From Avena insularis (taxonomy: Eukaryota > Streptophyta > Magnoliopsida > Poales > Poaceae), in assembly GCA_023614405.1 (NCBI GenBank), contig CM042693.1, positions 333,171,527 through 333,235,526 of the forward strand: DNA of 64,000 bases, read 5' to 3'. Within the stretch, counting starts at the first letter, position 1. Each line of letters starts with the position of its first letter. This document shows positions 22,411 through 33,152 of the stretch, one piece after another. The translations under genes were made by a program, and so were the position numbers. The notes beneath the pieces were generated by a model. That model did no database searches. It saw only the letters and a program-made list of their open reading frames with translations, and had not been told where the DNA came from.

Positions 22411-25400
22411 CGTGTCTATATGTAGATCTGTTGCACGAGTAGAACACAATGGTCATTGTGGGTGTTGATGCTTTTCTTGTCGATTGCTTCTTGTGTACTT
22501 TGCATCTTGCGGGATGCTGGGATGAAGCGGCCCGGGCTAACCTTACATGACATCGTTCATGAGACTTGCTCCACGCTTGACATGCAACTTGTATTGCATA
22601 AGTGGCTTTGCGGGTGCCTGTTTCTCCCAACATAGTTAAGATTCAATTTACAACGGGTGATTGACAATACTAGTATCAATGTTGTGGTTCTTGTTCGTAA
22701 GTTAGAACGACACTTATTGAAAGCCCCAAACCACGTAAAACATGCAAAGAAAATTAGAGGCGTCTAACTTTGTTTTGCAGGGGTGTGCTGTGATGTGATA
22801 TGGCCATGATTGTGATTATATATGATGTATGCAATGTTCCTTATTGTAAGTTGGCAATCGACAGGAGCCATATGGTTGTCTTTTAAATTTGGTTAAGACC
22901 TGCATGTCTATTCAAAGAAGTTGTAATAGTTGATGCTAGTGGACGACAACCATGAAGCGGCGCTATTGACCTTGACGCCACACCGATGATGATGGAGATC
23001 ATGTTCGTGCTTGAATATGGAGATCGGAAGCATAAGAAGAAAGGCCATATCATATCACATATTATGAATTGCATGTGATGTTAATCCTTTTATGCATCTT
23101 GTATTGCTTAGTTCACGACGGTAGCATTATAGGATGATCCCTCAAGCACACAATTTCAAGTTTTAAAGTGTTCATCCTTAGTAAGCACCGTTGCTAAAGC
23201 TCGTTGTTTCGAAGCACCACGTGATGATCGAGTGTGTTAGATTCTGCGAGTGTATACAACGTGAGCAAGCCAGATTTGCTCATGCGGAAGCTAAGGTTTG
23301 ATCTTGACGAGCCTAGCATGTACATACATGGTCTCGGAACACGGATCACCGAAAGGTAAAGCATGAGTCATATAGTAGATAGGATGAACATGTTGATTGT
23401 TCGCCATTGAAGCTACATCAACTCTCGTGATGATCGATTTTGATGTGGTGGATTTGGTTTGTGTGATCACTAAAACAATGTGAGGGATATTGTTTTGAGT
23501 GGGAGTTCAACGGCAATATGATTAAAAGTTGAACACTATTTATCATAAATTAAATCAAAGTGAATTTGCATAATTGCTGTAGTCATTGGCATCCGTTTAC
23601 CACCTTGCGCTTAGTTATAATTGAGATGATAGAACTATAGAATTCTGGTTAGTTACTTTACGAACTGGTATCGTATTGTTTTGAAGTGTTAATCTAAAGT
23701 TTAAAAGTCCTATTGCAAACTTTCAATAAGTTCTGGTTACTCCATGAAGTTTAATAATTGGTATTAAAACAAGAGTGACAATTCCAAGTGTTAGTGTATG
23801 AGTATCATGGTTGTCTCCATGATTCTTGATATTCAAAGGATTGTCTTAATATCAAGGTTATCTAGGATCTGAAAGAGTTGTTTCAGAAACCATGATGTGT
23901 GGAAGATATTGTGATATCTGAAACGAAGTTTTGGTTGCAACATGATAGAGTATAATATGGCAAAAGTCATGTTCTCATATTTGATGAGAATTTGCAAAAG
24001 GTTGGAGACACTAGTTGTCCTAAACCTCCAAAAGGTTTTGGAGAGCAACATTATACTCGTGATTCACCGTTATAAGCTAAAAGTAGCTTGATCATGGATG
24101 ATTCTATGATAAGGGTGAATATTTGATGTACGTAAAATGTTTACTACACCAAGAGATTACTAAAGACAGGAATTTGAAAGAACACCAAACATTTGATGAT
24201 GGTAATCTACTTCAAAGTGCAAGTCCAAAGACATTGGTATTTAACTATACACGCTTTGGACTATGTGTCATGTGTATGGCTCCACTATTGATGTTGATAG
24301 ATTCTTTCAAACAGAAAAAGAAATACTGAAAGAGAATCTCATAAATATATGGCAGAAAAGAAAAGACTAGAATTGTTCATTTTAAGTATATAAAGGATAT
24401 ACGTGTTATGGCTATATTCTTTGCTTGTTAAACAATGTGGTTCTTAAGTATTTGATACTGAATTTGTTGGTATGAATCGTCATACGAAACAACAGAATTC
24501 ATGAACTACAATGGCCTAAGTAACTAGCAAAAGAATATGTGATGATGTTCATCAAGAACAAATAAAGGGTTATTGTGTTGCTCGTTAAAAGCTTGCCTTC
24601 AAGATTTGTTTTATCAGGTATTATGAGAACAAAAGGGTTGTTCAAATAATTGCCGTAATCCATAAAAGATGGATGATTTACAAATCTCGTTGGAGAAATC
24701 GCATCCATAAAACTAGTGCTAAAAATGTCGAAAGACAAATTGATTAAAAGATCACTTAGGAAGTGACATCGCTGTTTAAATTATATTGGAAAGAAAACAT
24801 GAAGAAACTCCATGTGGATGGAATTTTGGAGTCTTTTGATTTTTGATCAAATGATGCTTGTGAAACTGTCCTAGAGATAATTAAAACTTCGTTCATAGGC
24901 CAAAAGGGAACGAATGACTATCTTATTGGAACTTGTACATATTGTTCTATGAAGTCCATTATGTGTAATCAAGAGCGATGGATTTCAACTTCATATGCTT
25001 CCTCCAAAAATTTGAGTGAATATATGAATATTTACTTAATAAGGATGAAGTATGAAACATTTGAAAAGTTCAAAGACTTTCAAGATGAAGTTCAAAATCA
25101 TTGTAAGAAGAATATAAATAGTTTATGATAAGATCATAAAGGAAGATATTTGAGTTACAAGTTTAGCATAATACCTAAGATTTAAGGAATTGTTCCGTGG
25201 ATTTGCATTTTTCGAAACACCATAAGAGTATGGAGCATTCAAGATTTGTAATTAAACCTTGTTTGACATGGTAAGATCAAAGGTGTAATTCATAAAACTG
25301 CCATTATATTTTAAAGATTAAAAGCTTTAGAGACTACCATTTTTCCACTAAAAAGAGCTCCATCATAATCCATTGAATTGACACCATATAAAGTTATGGT

Positions 25401-25789
25401 TTGGGATAAAACCCAAGTTGTCCTTTCTTAAACATTGGTATGATATGCATAAGAAAGATGATTGCAACCAAAGTCGGATGAACCTGTTTTGTATGTTATT
25501 TCGAATAACTGTTAAGTACTCCTCCATAACATCAGAGACAAAAGTATTTGTCACTTAGAACGTCAAGTTTCTTTGAGAAGAAATTTTTCGTGAAAAGATA
25601 AGTGGGAGAACAATAGAACTTTGATAAGGTTAAAAGAACCTTAGCTATATGTGCAAAGTTGCGCAGCACCGAAAAGTGTTCCGGAGGCAGCAACAATGCT
25701 CATGGCTCACGTGCCTCAAAGGTTGTGGTTACGGAGGTCAAAGTTTCTATTGAACCAAGTAGGTCGAGTAAACAATCAAATACCAAGAT
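22411..25789 (+). pseudogene. Decayed Copia gag-protease-integrase region
   Basis: By position this should hold gag, protease and integrase, but no frame stays open and I can identify none of the three with confidence. The sequence is AT-rich with stops in all frames. It may have been scrambled long before this copy inserted, because the flanking LTRs are still very similar. Confidence 0.55.
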
Positions 25790-27130
25790 TTGAGGGTTGA
25801 ATCATTATTTGAGAATAATGAACGGACTACATGCAAAGAAGCGATGATGGGCCCTGACTCCGTAAAATGGCTTGAAGCCATAAAATCCGTGATAGTTCCA
25901 TACACGAGAAATCAAGTTTTGAACTTGAAGGACCCTCAAGAAAGGTGTAAGACCTTACAGTTGTGTTTGGATCTATAAAGAAATAGACATGAATGTTGCA
26001 CATCTATGAAATAGTCGACATGTTGGGAAAGAATTCACAACAATGTTCAAAGGTTGACTATGACAAGATTTGATCTTTCATAGCGATATTTAGTCTAGAC
26101 AGATTAATGTAGCAACCACTACATATAATTTTGTTATGTGGTAGTTGAATAAACAAAACACGTTCTTCTAATAGAATGGTTACCAAGGACGTGTGCATGA
26201 CACGGTCCAAAGGGTTTTGTTATTACAAAGGATGCTAAAAGCATATGCAAACTTCAATGGTTGAAGTAAGCATCCCGGAGTTGGAATCTTCACTATGATG
26301 AAACTGTTAAAAGAGTTTAATTTCATCGGAGACGATGAAGATGCTTGCATTTGCAAGAAATTAAGTGGGAGCGCTAAGACATGTTTCTAATACATTATGG
26401 GGAAGACATATTGTTGATTGGAAATAATGTATCTTTTATTAACACAGGATAAGAATTTCATCTCGATGAAAGACTTAGGCAAAACCCAAATATTTGGCAT
26501 CAATAGACGCTAATATGGTTGTGCAGAAAGTACATAGATGATATATTGAATGAGTTAAATATAGAAACTACAAGAAAGGTTCTTGTCGCACAGAAAGGAT
26601 TGAATGAGTTCAATATTGATGATATATTCAAGTGATTGACATTTGGTAAGTGAAACAAAGATTCAAGTATAGATTGATACTTGATGTATAAAATCACAAA
26701 GAGTATTTTATCAATCATGCTGTGATGTGTACAAATCCAGATATGTCCTATGCTCTAAATGTTATGAGCGTATACCAGAATGATTCATAAGATGATTATT
26801 GGACAATAGTAAAGATATTCTTATGATCTTGTAAAAGAAATAAGAATATATTATTTTGTAGAAGTGGCAAATAGATGGTTAGTTCATTGTAAAAGTACTA
26901 CATTGATACTAGTTTTGTCACAAAGTACAAATTAAGTTTATCTCAATCTAAACTAAGGGTGGCACAATATAATGGAAAGTAAGTTCCATAATGGATTTGG
27001 ATGAGTTCCAAAGTTAAGACATTGTGACAGATACTACAACAAAAGGCTAAGTATATGACTGTTATTATAGCAGCTAAAGAGGGCATTTGTGCCAAGTAGT
27101 TTGTTATCAAACTAGGTGTAGTTCACAGCG
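25790..27130 (+). pseudogene. Decayed Copia reverse transcriptase and RNase H
   Basis: A 62-codon segment at 25790-25978 carries the Copia reverse transcriptase start, 'KEAMMGPDSVKWLEAIKS' followed by a shortened 'NQVLNLKDPQE' motif. The catalytic motif survives as Y-I-D-D at 26531-26542, out of any long frame. Near 27030-27105 a stretch reads as the RNase H motif, with 'KAKYMT' then 'AAKEGI'. Between these lie many stops and shifts. No protein could be made. Confidence 0.8.
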
Positions 27131-27403
27131 GGATAATACTATGAAGATATATTGTACGACAATATTATCAACATGTTTTAACCCCAAAGAACTAAAGGTC
27201 TCACCAAAGGACCAAATTTATACAAAGCCATCTCATTAGAGAATGATTGATGCGTAGAGACGCAAAGACATGCAATTACACACGGACCTGGAAGTGTCAG
27301 ATCCGTAGATCAGTTGACCACTAGCAATCGTGTACATAAAACACCGGAAAGCCATAGGTGTTGAATACACAAAGGTTTGAAACTAGATTATTGAATCTAG
27401 TGC

Positions 27404-27414
27404 AAGTGGGAGAC
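27404..27414 (+). other. Copia polypurine tract
   Basis: AAGTGGGAGAC directly precedes the 3' LTR, where plus-strand DNA synthesis is primed. The sequence is typical of Angela/BARE-type Copia elements. Confidence 0.85.
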
Positions 27415-29356
27415 TGTTGGAGATATGCCCAAGAGGCAATAATAAAGTGGTTATTATCATATCTTCATACTTATGATAAATGTTTACATACCATGCTATA
27501 ATTGTATTGACAGGAAACATTAATACTTGTGTGATTTGTAAACATAAAAGAGTCCCTAGTAAAGCCTCTTATTAAACTAGCTTGTTGGTTAATATATGAT
27601 CATGGTTTCCTGATCATGAACATAGAGATGTTATTAACAACAGGGTCATATCATTAGGAGAATGATGTGATGGACATACTCCTATAGTTAAGCGTAGCAT
27701 AAAGATCAAGTCATTTAATATAGTTCATTTGCTATAAGCTTTCTGATACATAGTAACCTAATTCCTTCGACCATGAGATCATGCTTATCACCATCACCGG
27801 AAGGATGCTTTGATGACATCAAACACCACACCGTAACTGGGTGGCTATAAAGATGGCATTGAGTGTTCGGAAAGTATGGGTTGAGACACATGGATCAAGA
27901 GTGGGATTTTTCCATCCATATGACGGATAGATATACTCTGGGCCCTCTCGGTGGAATGTCATCCAATTAGCTTGCAAGCATGTGACTGGCTCACAAGGGA
28001 TCACATACCACGGGAACGAGAAAAGAGTACATATCGGTAACGAGGTTGAACTAGGTATGCAGAGATACCAACGATCAAAACCTCGGATAAGTAAATTATC
28101 GTGAGACAAAGGGAAATTGGTATCATATGTAAGTGGTTCATTCGATCGCAAAGTAATCATAAAAATATGTGGGAGCCATATGAATTTCCAGATTCCTCTA
28201 TTGGTTATTGATCGGAGAAGTGTCTCGATCATGTCCGCATAATTCACGAACCGTAGGGAGACACACTTAAGGATTCGATGTTGTTGAGTAGTTATGGAAT
28301 GATGAGTAAGAGACCAATGTTGTTCGGAGTCTCGGATGGGATCCGGGATATCACGAGGAGATCCGGAATGGTCCGGAGAATAAGATTCATATAAGGAAAG
28401 TCCTGTTTCGGAGTTGGGGAATGATTCCGGTGTTTTCATCGGGAATGTTCTAGAAGGGTCTGGAAGGTCCGGCACTCCGGAGGGGAAGGGTACATGAATG
28501 TGTCATAACAAGTTGGAATGATTGCATCATGTACTAGGTATCATGGCTGGGAAAAATAAAGGGATAAATCAAATCCTACTTTGAAAAGTCAAACGCCAAT
28601 TTGAAAAGTCAAACGGCAAGTTTGCTTGGTGGAGGGAGAGTAGGAAACCTACTTAGGGAGGAAGTCCTACTCCCTCCACCCGACGGCCAAGGAGGAGGAG
28701 TTGGAGGAGGACTCCCTCCTCCCAACCGCGCCTCCCTCCCACCTATAAAAGAAGGGGCAGGGGTGCCCCCTCTTCTCTACACCCAACACACCCAAACCCT
28801 AGCCCCAAGTCGCCGGCCACCTCCTGCTACCGCCGCCTAGGGCCTCCTCTAACTCGGCGAGTTAGGGTTTCCCCAAACCCTAGCCGCCGGGCAAGCCCTC
28901 CCCTTGGTGCCTCTAAACCCTAGACCACCAAGGCCTCTCTCATAGTCCACCATACTCGCTCCGGCTTAAGGCGAAGCCGTGCGAGATCTCCCCTCTACTT
29001 CCGGTACCACGCCGTCGTGCTGCCGGAATCATGAGGAGAGTGCTACAACCTCCGCTGCTTGCTGGAACAAGGGAGAGGAAGGTCTTCATCGAGTACCGAA
29101 CGTGTGACCGACTGCGGAAGCGCTGCCGGAACATAGCGCCGGAAGGATCGTCTACGCGATCTTGAGATCGGAAGTGTACGACTACATCACCCACGAGAAT
29201 CTGCTCTCGTTAACCGCTTTGGATCTTCGAGGGTTAGTATTCTATCGACTCGTTGCTACAATCTAGTATATAGATCTTGGCTTGATCATAGATTATATCT
29301 TGATTGTGTGTTCATGCGGTAGAATTTTTTTGTTTTCCATGCTACGAACCCCTACA
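27415..29356 (+). repeat. 3' LTR of the Copia element
   Basis: It is 1,942 bp and near-identical to 20466-22397. Differences include a small insertion near 28805-28815 (AAGTCGCCGG) and scattered substitutions. It ends CCCCTACA, followed by AAAGG. Confidence 0.95.
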
Positions 29357-29417
29357 AAAGGAACCTGGAGACGCCTAATAGCTTGAACTGCTAGACCTCA
29401 CCAGCTTCAGGGACTAA

Positions 29418-30189
29418 TGTCGGGGGGATAACCCCCGGTACGGTCACGAGAGGGGAAACATAGCGCAGCTGGGTTGGCTCCGAGTAAAAAATGAACCAGG
29501 CCGGGTAAGAACGGCCGGGAAAGATAAGCATGAGAGCCGAGATACAAACTATCTTAGCCCGTATAGGACAAAGTTGTAACCCTTGCAGGTACCAACGAGC
29601 CGAGTCAACCGAGGAAGGGCCGAGTCAAGAAGGACACGTGGCACCTTTCCGAGTAAGGTTCAGGAAGGACCATGGTAAAGCATGGTCAAAAGAGAAGGGC
29701 GACGCCGGGTTACACAAAAGGAGCCGGGTGACACCCAAAGCAAGCTCTAACGTACAAAGTAACAACGTGACGCCAAAAAGAACAAGAAGCAGCATACCAG
29801 AAGACCGTTAGCTGTCAAGCTTTAGGGACCGAGCCTATGGGCTTAAGGAAAGCCCATAACCCGGCCCATATTGTAGGGACCAAGATCCAAACAGTAAACC
29901 CTAGAACCCAAAGTGGTATTAACTATCTAGCACTGCCTATATAAGGGAGGGCATAGTAGTAGTAGAAGGAGGTTGGACCAAGTAGAGAAAAAGTGCTGCG
30001 TACTCAAGCCAATACAGCTCAAGGAGCACTTGTAATCTTTGGGGTATCAATCAAATTGTCAAGTGTGGAGAGTTCTTCTTGTTCTTCATGCATGGCTCGA
30101 CCGTGCACTCCTTCCCCGATGGCCACAAGCACCCATTCGGCCCCCAACTTAAGCCTACCCATGGCATCTGCCGTGCCACCACCACGAAA
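29418..30189 (+). repeat. 3' LTR of Tat-1
   Basis: It is 772 bp, the same length as the 5' LTR. It is preceded by 'CTTCAGGGACTAA' (29404-29417), the probable polypurine tract, and followed by the AGTAA target duplication. It is separated from the rest of Tat-1 by the Copia insertion plus 56 bp. Confidence 0.93.
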
Positions 30190-30194
30190 AGTAA

Positions 30195-30942
30195 CTTCAA
30201 AACTTTAGCACAAAGAGAGGTGTTTCAATACCATCAAAACTTCTACAACCAAATTTTCCTCTCTCATAATAATTTTCAGTAGCATCATGAATAAACTCAA
30301 CATTATAGCTATCACATAAAGCATGCTTTTCATGATCTACAAACACATAATTTCTATCAAGCTCAAAAATAGTGGGATTAAAACCTTCACAGGTTTTACC
30401 CATAGTAGATATTTCAAAAGGATCCATAGGAACATAACATTCATCCTCCTTTGGTAAGCATGGGGGACAATCAAATAATATAAGAGGTAAAGAGTTACTC
30501 TCATTAGAAGGTAGGCATGGGTAGATCCATTCTTCCTCCTTTTGTTAATCACTTTCCTCCTCCTTTTCATCTAATGAGCTTCCAGTTTCAACAATTTCTT
30601 CTTCCATAGGCTCCTAAAAGGCATTAGTCTCTTCCGTTTGTGGAAAACACTTATTAAAATATTTAAGAATATAGCCATTGTCTTCCTTGTAATTATCAAA
30701 GCAAAATTTAAGTATGTCATAAACCTCACATACATAAGGTGCATCATCAGTATTTTCAAGCAAACTAGCAAGTTCAAATGCACCCTTGAAAGCAATAAAT
30801 TCTTCAATTTGTTCCACGTCATAAAAGTCATAATTTCCTTTAACATAAGAAGATATGGTAACATTATCATTATACTCACACTAAAAAGGCAGGTGTTTAT
30901 ACCTCCTACAACAACAAGACTTATGAAAGCAATAAGTAACAT
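30195..30942 (-). pseudogene. Decayed ORF of the minus-strand Gypsy element, unknown function
   Basis: On the minus strand, open pieces in different frames (30942-30571, 30817-30614, 30570-30337 and 30427-30197) suggest one former protein. It is rich in acidic and aromatic residues, for example 'DPFEISTMGKTCEGF' and 'EFIHDATENYYERGKFG'. I do not recognise a reverse transcriptase, protease, integrase or zinc-knuckle motif. I believe similar ORFs occur in non-autonomous Pooideae Gypsy elements, but have no name for the domain. The Tat-1 insertion cut it at 30195, so its C-terminal continuation would be read from 7397 leftwards. Confidence 0.55.
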
Positions 30943-31320
30943 TATAAGTAGAGCACACGTCTCTAGAAATAGTATTCAACTTATAAATTTGTTCCCATAA
31001 GTGTTTACCTTTTGTGACAAACGGTGTTCCTTATAATAATACTTTTGTTCTTCCATGAACCCACCTTGCCTATAAGAACTAGTTTCAAAGGAACCATCCA
31101 TTGATAGAAAGCATGACCAAGCAAGGCAATAACAGACCAGCAACTGGAGTAGGAACTAATTTTTGTGTGTTTTTGAATAAAGCAAGCGAACCAAACTAGA
31201 CTTATTCTTTTTGGGTTGTTTGGAAAGAGGCAAACAAAACCAAACAAAATAAACAAAGCTACTAAAACAAAGTAAATAGAAAGGAAGTGAAGGACTCCCC
31301 TAGTGAAGACGTCCTTAGCC
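30943..31320 (-). other. Leader region of the minus-strand Gypsy element
   Basis: This is untranslated leader between the primer-binding site and the decayed ORF. It is AT-rich with stops in all frames, and I see no other feature. Confidence 0.6.
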
Positions 31321-31338
31321 TCCCCGGCAACGGCGCCA
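31321..31338 (-). other. Primer-binding site of the minus-strand Gypsy element
   Basis: On the minus strand it reads TGGCGCCGTTGCCGGGGA, the widespread plant Gypsy primer-binding site, nine bases after the LTR end. It fixes the element's orientation and marks the right-hand LTR as the 5' LTR. Confidence 0.95.
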
Positions 31339-31347
31339 GAAAAAGCT

Positions 31348-32839
31348 TGATGGCGCCCACCACTTGTCATGGGACGCTTCGTTGGAAACCCCAAGAGCAA
31401 GGTATGAAGCAGCACAACAACAAGTTTCCCTCAGTAAGAAACCAAGGTTATCGAATCAGTAGGAGGAAGGAAACGTCACACAGGTGTTGCAAGCAACACG
31501 GAGACCTGCACAACACAAACTCAAGACTTTGCCCCAACGAATCAGTGAGGTTGTCAAGCTCACCGGTTTGTTGTAACAAAGGATTACACATATGGTGTGG
31601 AAGGTAATGGTTTGCAACAAGTAAACAAGTAACAGTGGAAGGTGTGGTCCATAGTTCACTAGGGGTGCTCTCCTTAAGTAACATGGCATGAAGGGTAAAC
31701 AAATTACAGTGGGGCAATTGACAGGAACTGAGCAAGGCATAACAATCCAATTACTAGTCAGAAAGATCCTATATCCAGTTGCATCTATGACTAGAGGTCC
31801 ACCTTCAGGTTATCATTCGAACCCCCTCCAGTATTAAGTTCCAAGCAATAGACAACTGATTTAAGCAAAGTGTGTAAGGTAAACAGTCCACATGTTCCAT
31901 GAACAAGAGACCGTTGTTTTCTCCCTAGTAGCAACAACACATCTACAACCGAAGAGATTATTGTCAGTTCCCTTGGAAACTAGAGGCATGAACCCACTAT
32001 CAAGCATAAATACCCCCTCTTGGAGTCACTGGCAACTACTTGGCCAAGATAACCACTAGCAACGGAGAGCATGCAAGATCACAAACAACACAAACATGAT
32101 AGAATCATAAAGATAAAACCATTAATCAAACCAACATAATAACCTCAATATCCATCGGATCCCCGCAAACACAACATGCATGATTACAAACAGATTAGAT
32201 CTTGATCATGAATGGAGCTCACAAGATCTATACATGAAAGCACAAAGGAGGAGATACAACCATCTAGCTACTACATGGACCCATAGTCCAAGGTGGAACT
32301 ACTCACGCATCATACCGGAGAGAAGGCCTCCGGGATGATCTCCCCTCCGGCAGGGTGCCGAGAAGAACTTCAGATCCCCCCGATCTAGGGACGATGGTGG
32401 CGGCGGCTACAGACGGTTTCATGGATTTCTGATCAGATACTCAGAGTTTCTGCATCGGGGGCTTCTTATAGGCGAAGGGGCGAGACCGGAAGGCGGACAG
32501 GGCCACCAAACCCTAGCCAGGCGTGGGCCCACCTGCCCCCGCGCCTGGGGTGGGTCTGTCCCCCCTCGCCGGCCTCTCCGACTCTCCTCTAGACTTCTTG
32601 TTTCCCACATAAAGTAATTTACTTTGTCCTTTGTCCCGTCCAATTCCGAGAATATTTCTTTACTAACTTTTCTAAAACCAAAAACAGCAAAAAACAGGCA
32701 TCTGGCACTGTTGCAACTTGTTAATAGGTTAGTACCAGAAAACATGTAAAAAGCACCTCAAAGTGTGGACAAGTAAATCAAAGTAGTTACTAAACAAGCA
32801 TGGAGCATCAAAAATTATAGATATATTTCCAACGTATCA
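31348..32839 (-). repeat. 5' LTR of the minus-strand Gypsy element
   Basis: On the minus strand it begins TGATACGTTGGAAATATATC and ends GGCGCCATCA. It pairs with 1580-3143. CATAA follows at 32840-32844. Confidence 0.93.
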
Positions 32840-32844
32840 CATAA

Positions 32845-33152
32845 CTAAGGTTTCAAAGGTATGTTACTGGAGTTTATATTTAAATTACTCAATATGATTC
32901 TTTTGGTATAACATATTTTAATTTGTATTATAAACAAATAATTATTTAATGGTGATTTTTGTTGAACATAATTATTATTATTATGGATTTATCTAAATAG
33001 AATGGATATCAGTTTTCTTTGCATGTTTTATCCAAGTTATCAAGGCAAAAGTATTTTCTAAAGTATTAAATCTTTACCTTTATAATTATTAATGAAAGAG
33101 TTAATGAGTGCATATTTGGATCATGTTTTAGATTATTATTTTGAATTATAGA
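32845..33152. other. Short unassigned AT-rich segment between the two stacks
   Basis: About 308 bp of AT-rich DNA with no open frame of note. It directly continues the sequence left of 1575. It is either original locus DNA or older transposon debris. Confidence 0.55.

Larger units (their letters stand above)
20466..29356 (+). mobile_element. Copia retrotransposon, Angela/BARE/WIS-like, degenerate interior
   Basis: LTRs at 20466-22397 (1,932 bp) and 27415-29356 (1,942 bp) start TGTTGGAGATATGCCCAAGA and end ACCCCTACA. AAAGG flanks both sides (20461-20465 and 29357-29361). A tRNA-Met-type primer-binding site follows the 5' LTR and a polypurine tract precedes the 3' LTR. The 5.0-kb interior is near the usual length for this family, but no open frame exceeds about 80 codons. 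Only scraps of reverse transcriptase and RNase H can be recognised. It landed in the Tat-1 spacer just upstream of the antisense gene. Confidence 0.96.
7403..30189 (+). mobile_element. Tat-lineage Gypsy retrotransposon (Tat-1)
   Basis: LTRs at 7403-8174 and 29418-30189 are both 772 bp and flanked by AGTAA (7398-7402 and 30190-30194). The domain order is gag, protease, reverse transcriptase, RNase H, a second archaeal-type RNase H, integrase. The second RNase H and a long spacer carrying an antisense gene between pol and the 3' LTR are hallmarks of the Tat lineage (Retand/Grande/Ogre group). A Copia element at 20466-29356 interrupts the spacer. Without it the element is about 13.9 kb. Frameshifts and in-frame stops in gag and pol make it non-functional. 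By eye the LTRs differ at several positions per 100 bp, so the insertion is fairly old. Confidence 0.95.
1580..32839 (-). mobile_element. Minus-strand Gypsy LTR retrotransposon (host of stack 1)
   Basis: Two related LTRs (1580-3143 and 31348-32839) in minus orientation bracket the whole stack. CATAA occurs at 1575-1579 and 32840-32844, a 5-bp target duplication. The 5' LTR (right side) is followed, reading leftwards, by a primer-binding site at 31321-31338; the 3' LTR (left side) is preceded by a purine tract at about 3144-3160. With the CACTA, Tat and Copia insertions removed, the interior is only about 4.0 kb (3144-5834, 7246-7402, 30195-31347). It shows no protease, reverse transcriptase or integrase motif, so this is probably a non-autonomous Gypsy element of the Athila-related type common in Pooideae. 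The LTRs differ visibly, with small indels, which fits the outermost and therefore oldest layer. Confidence 0.9.
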
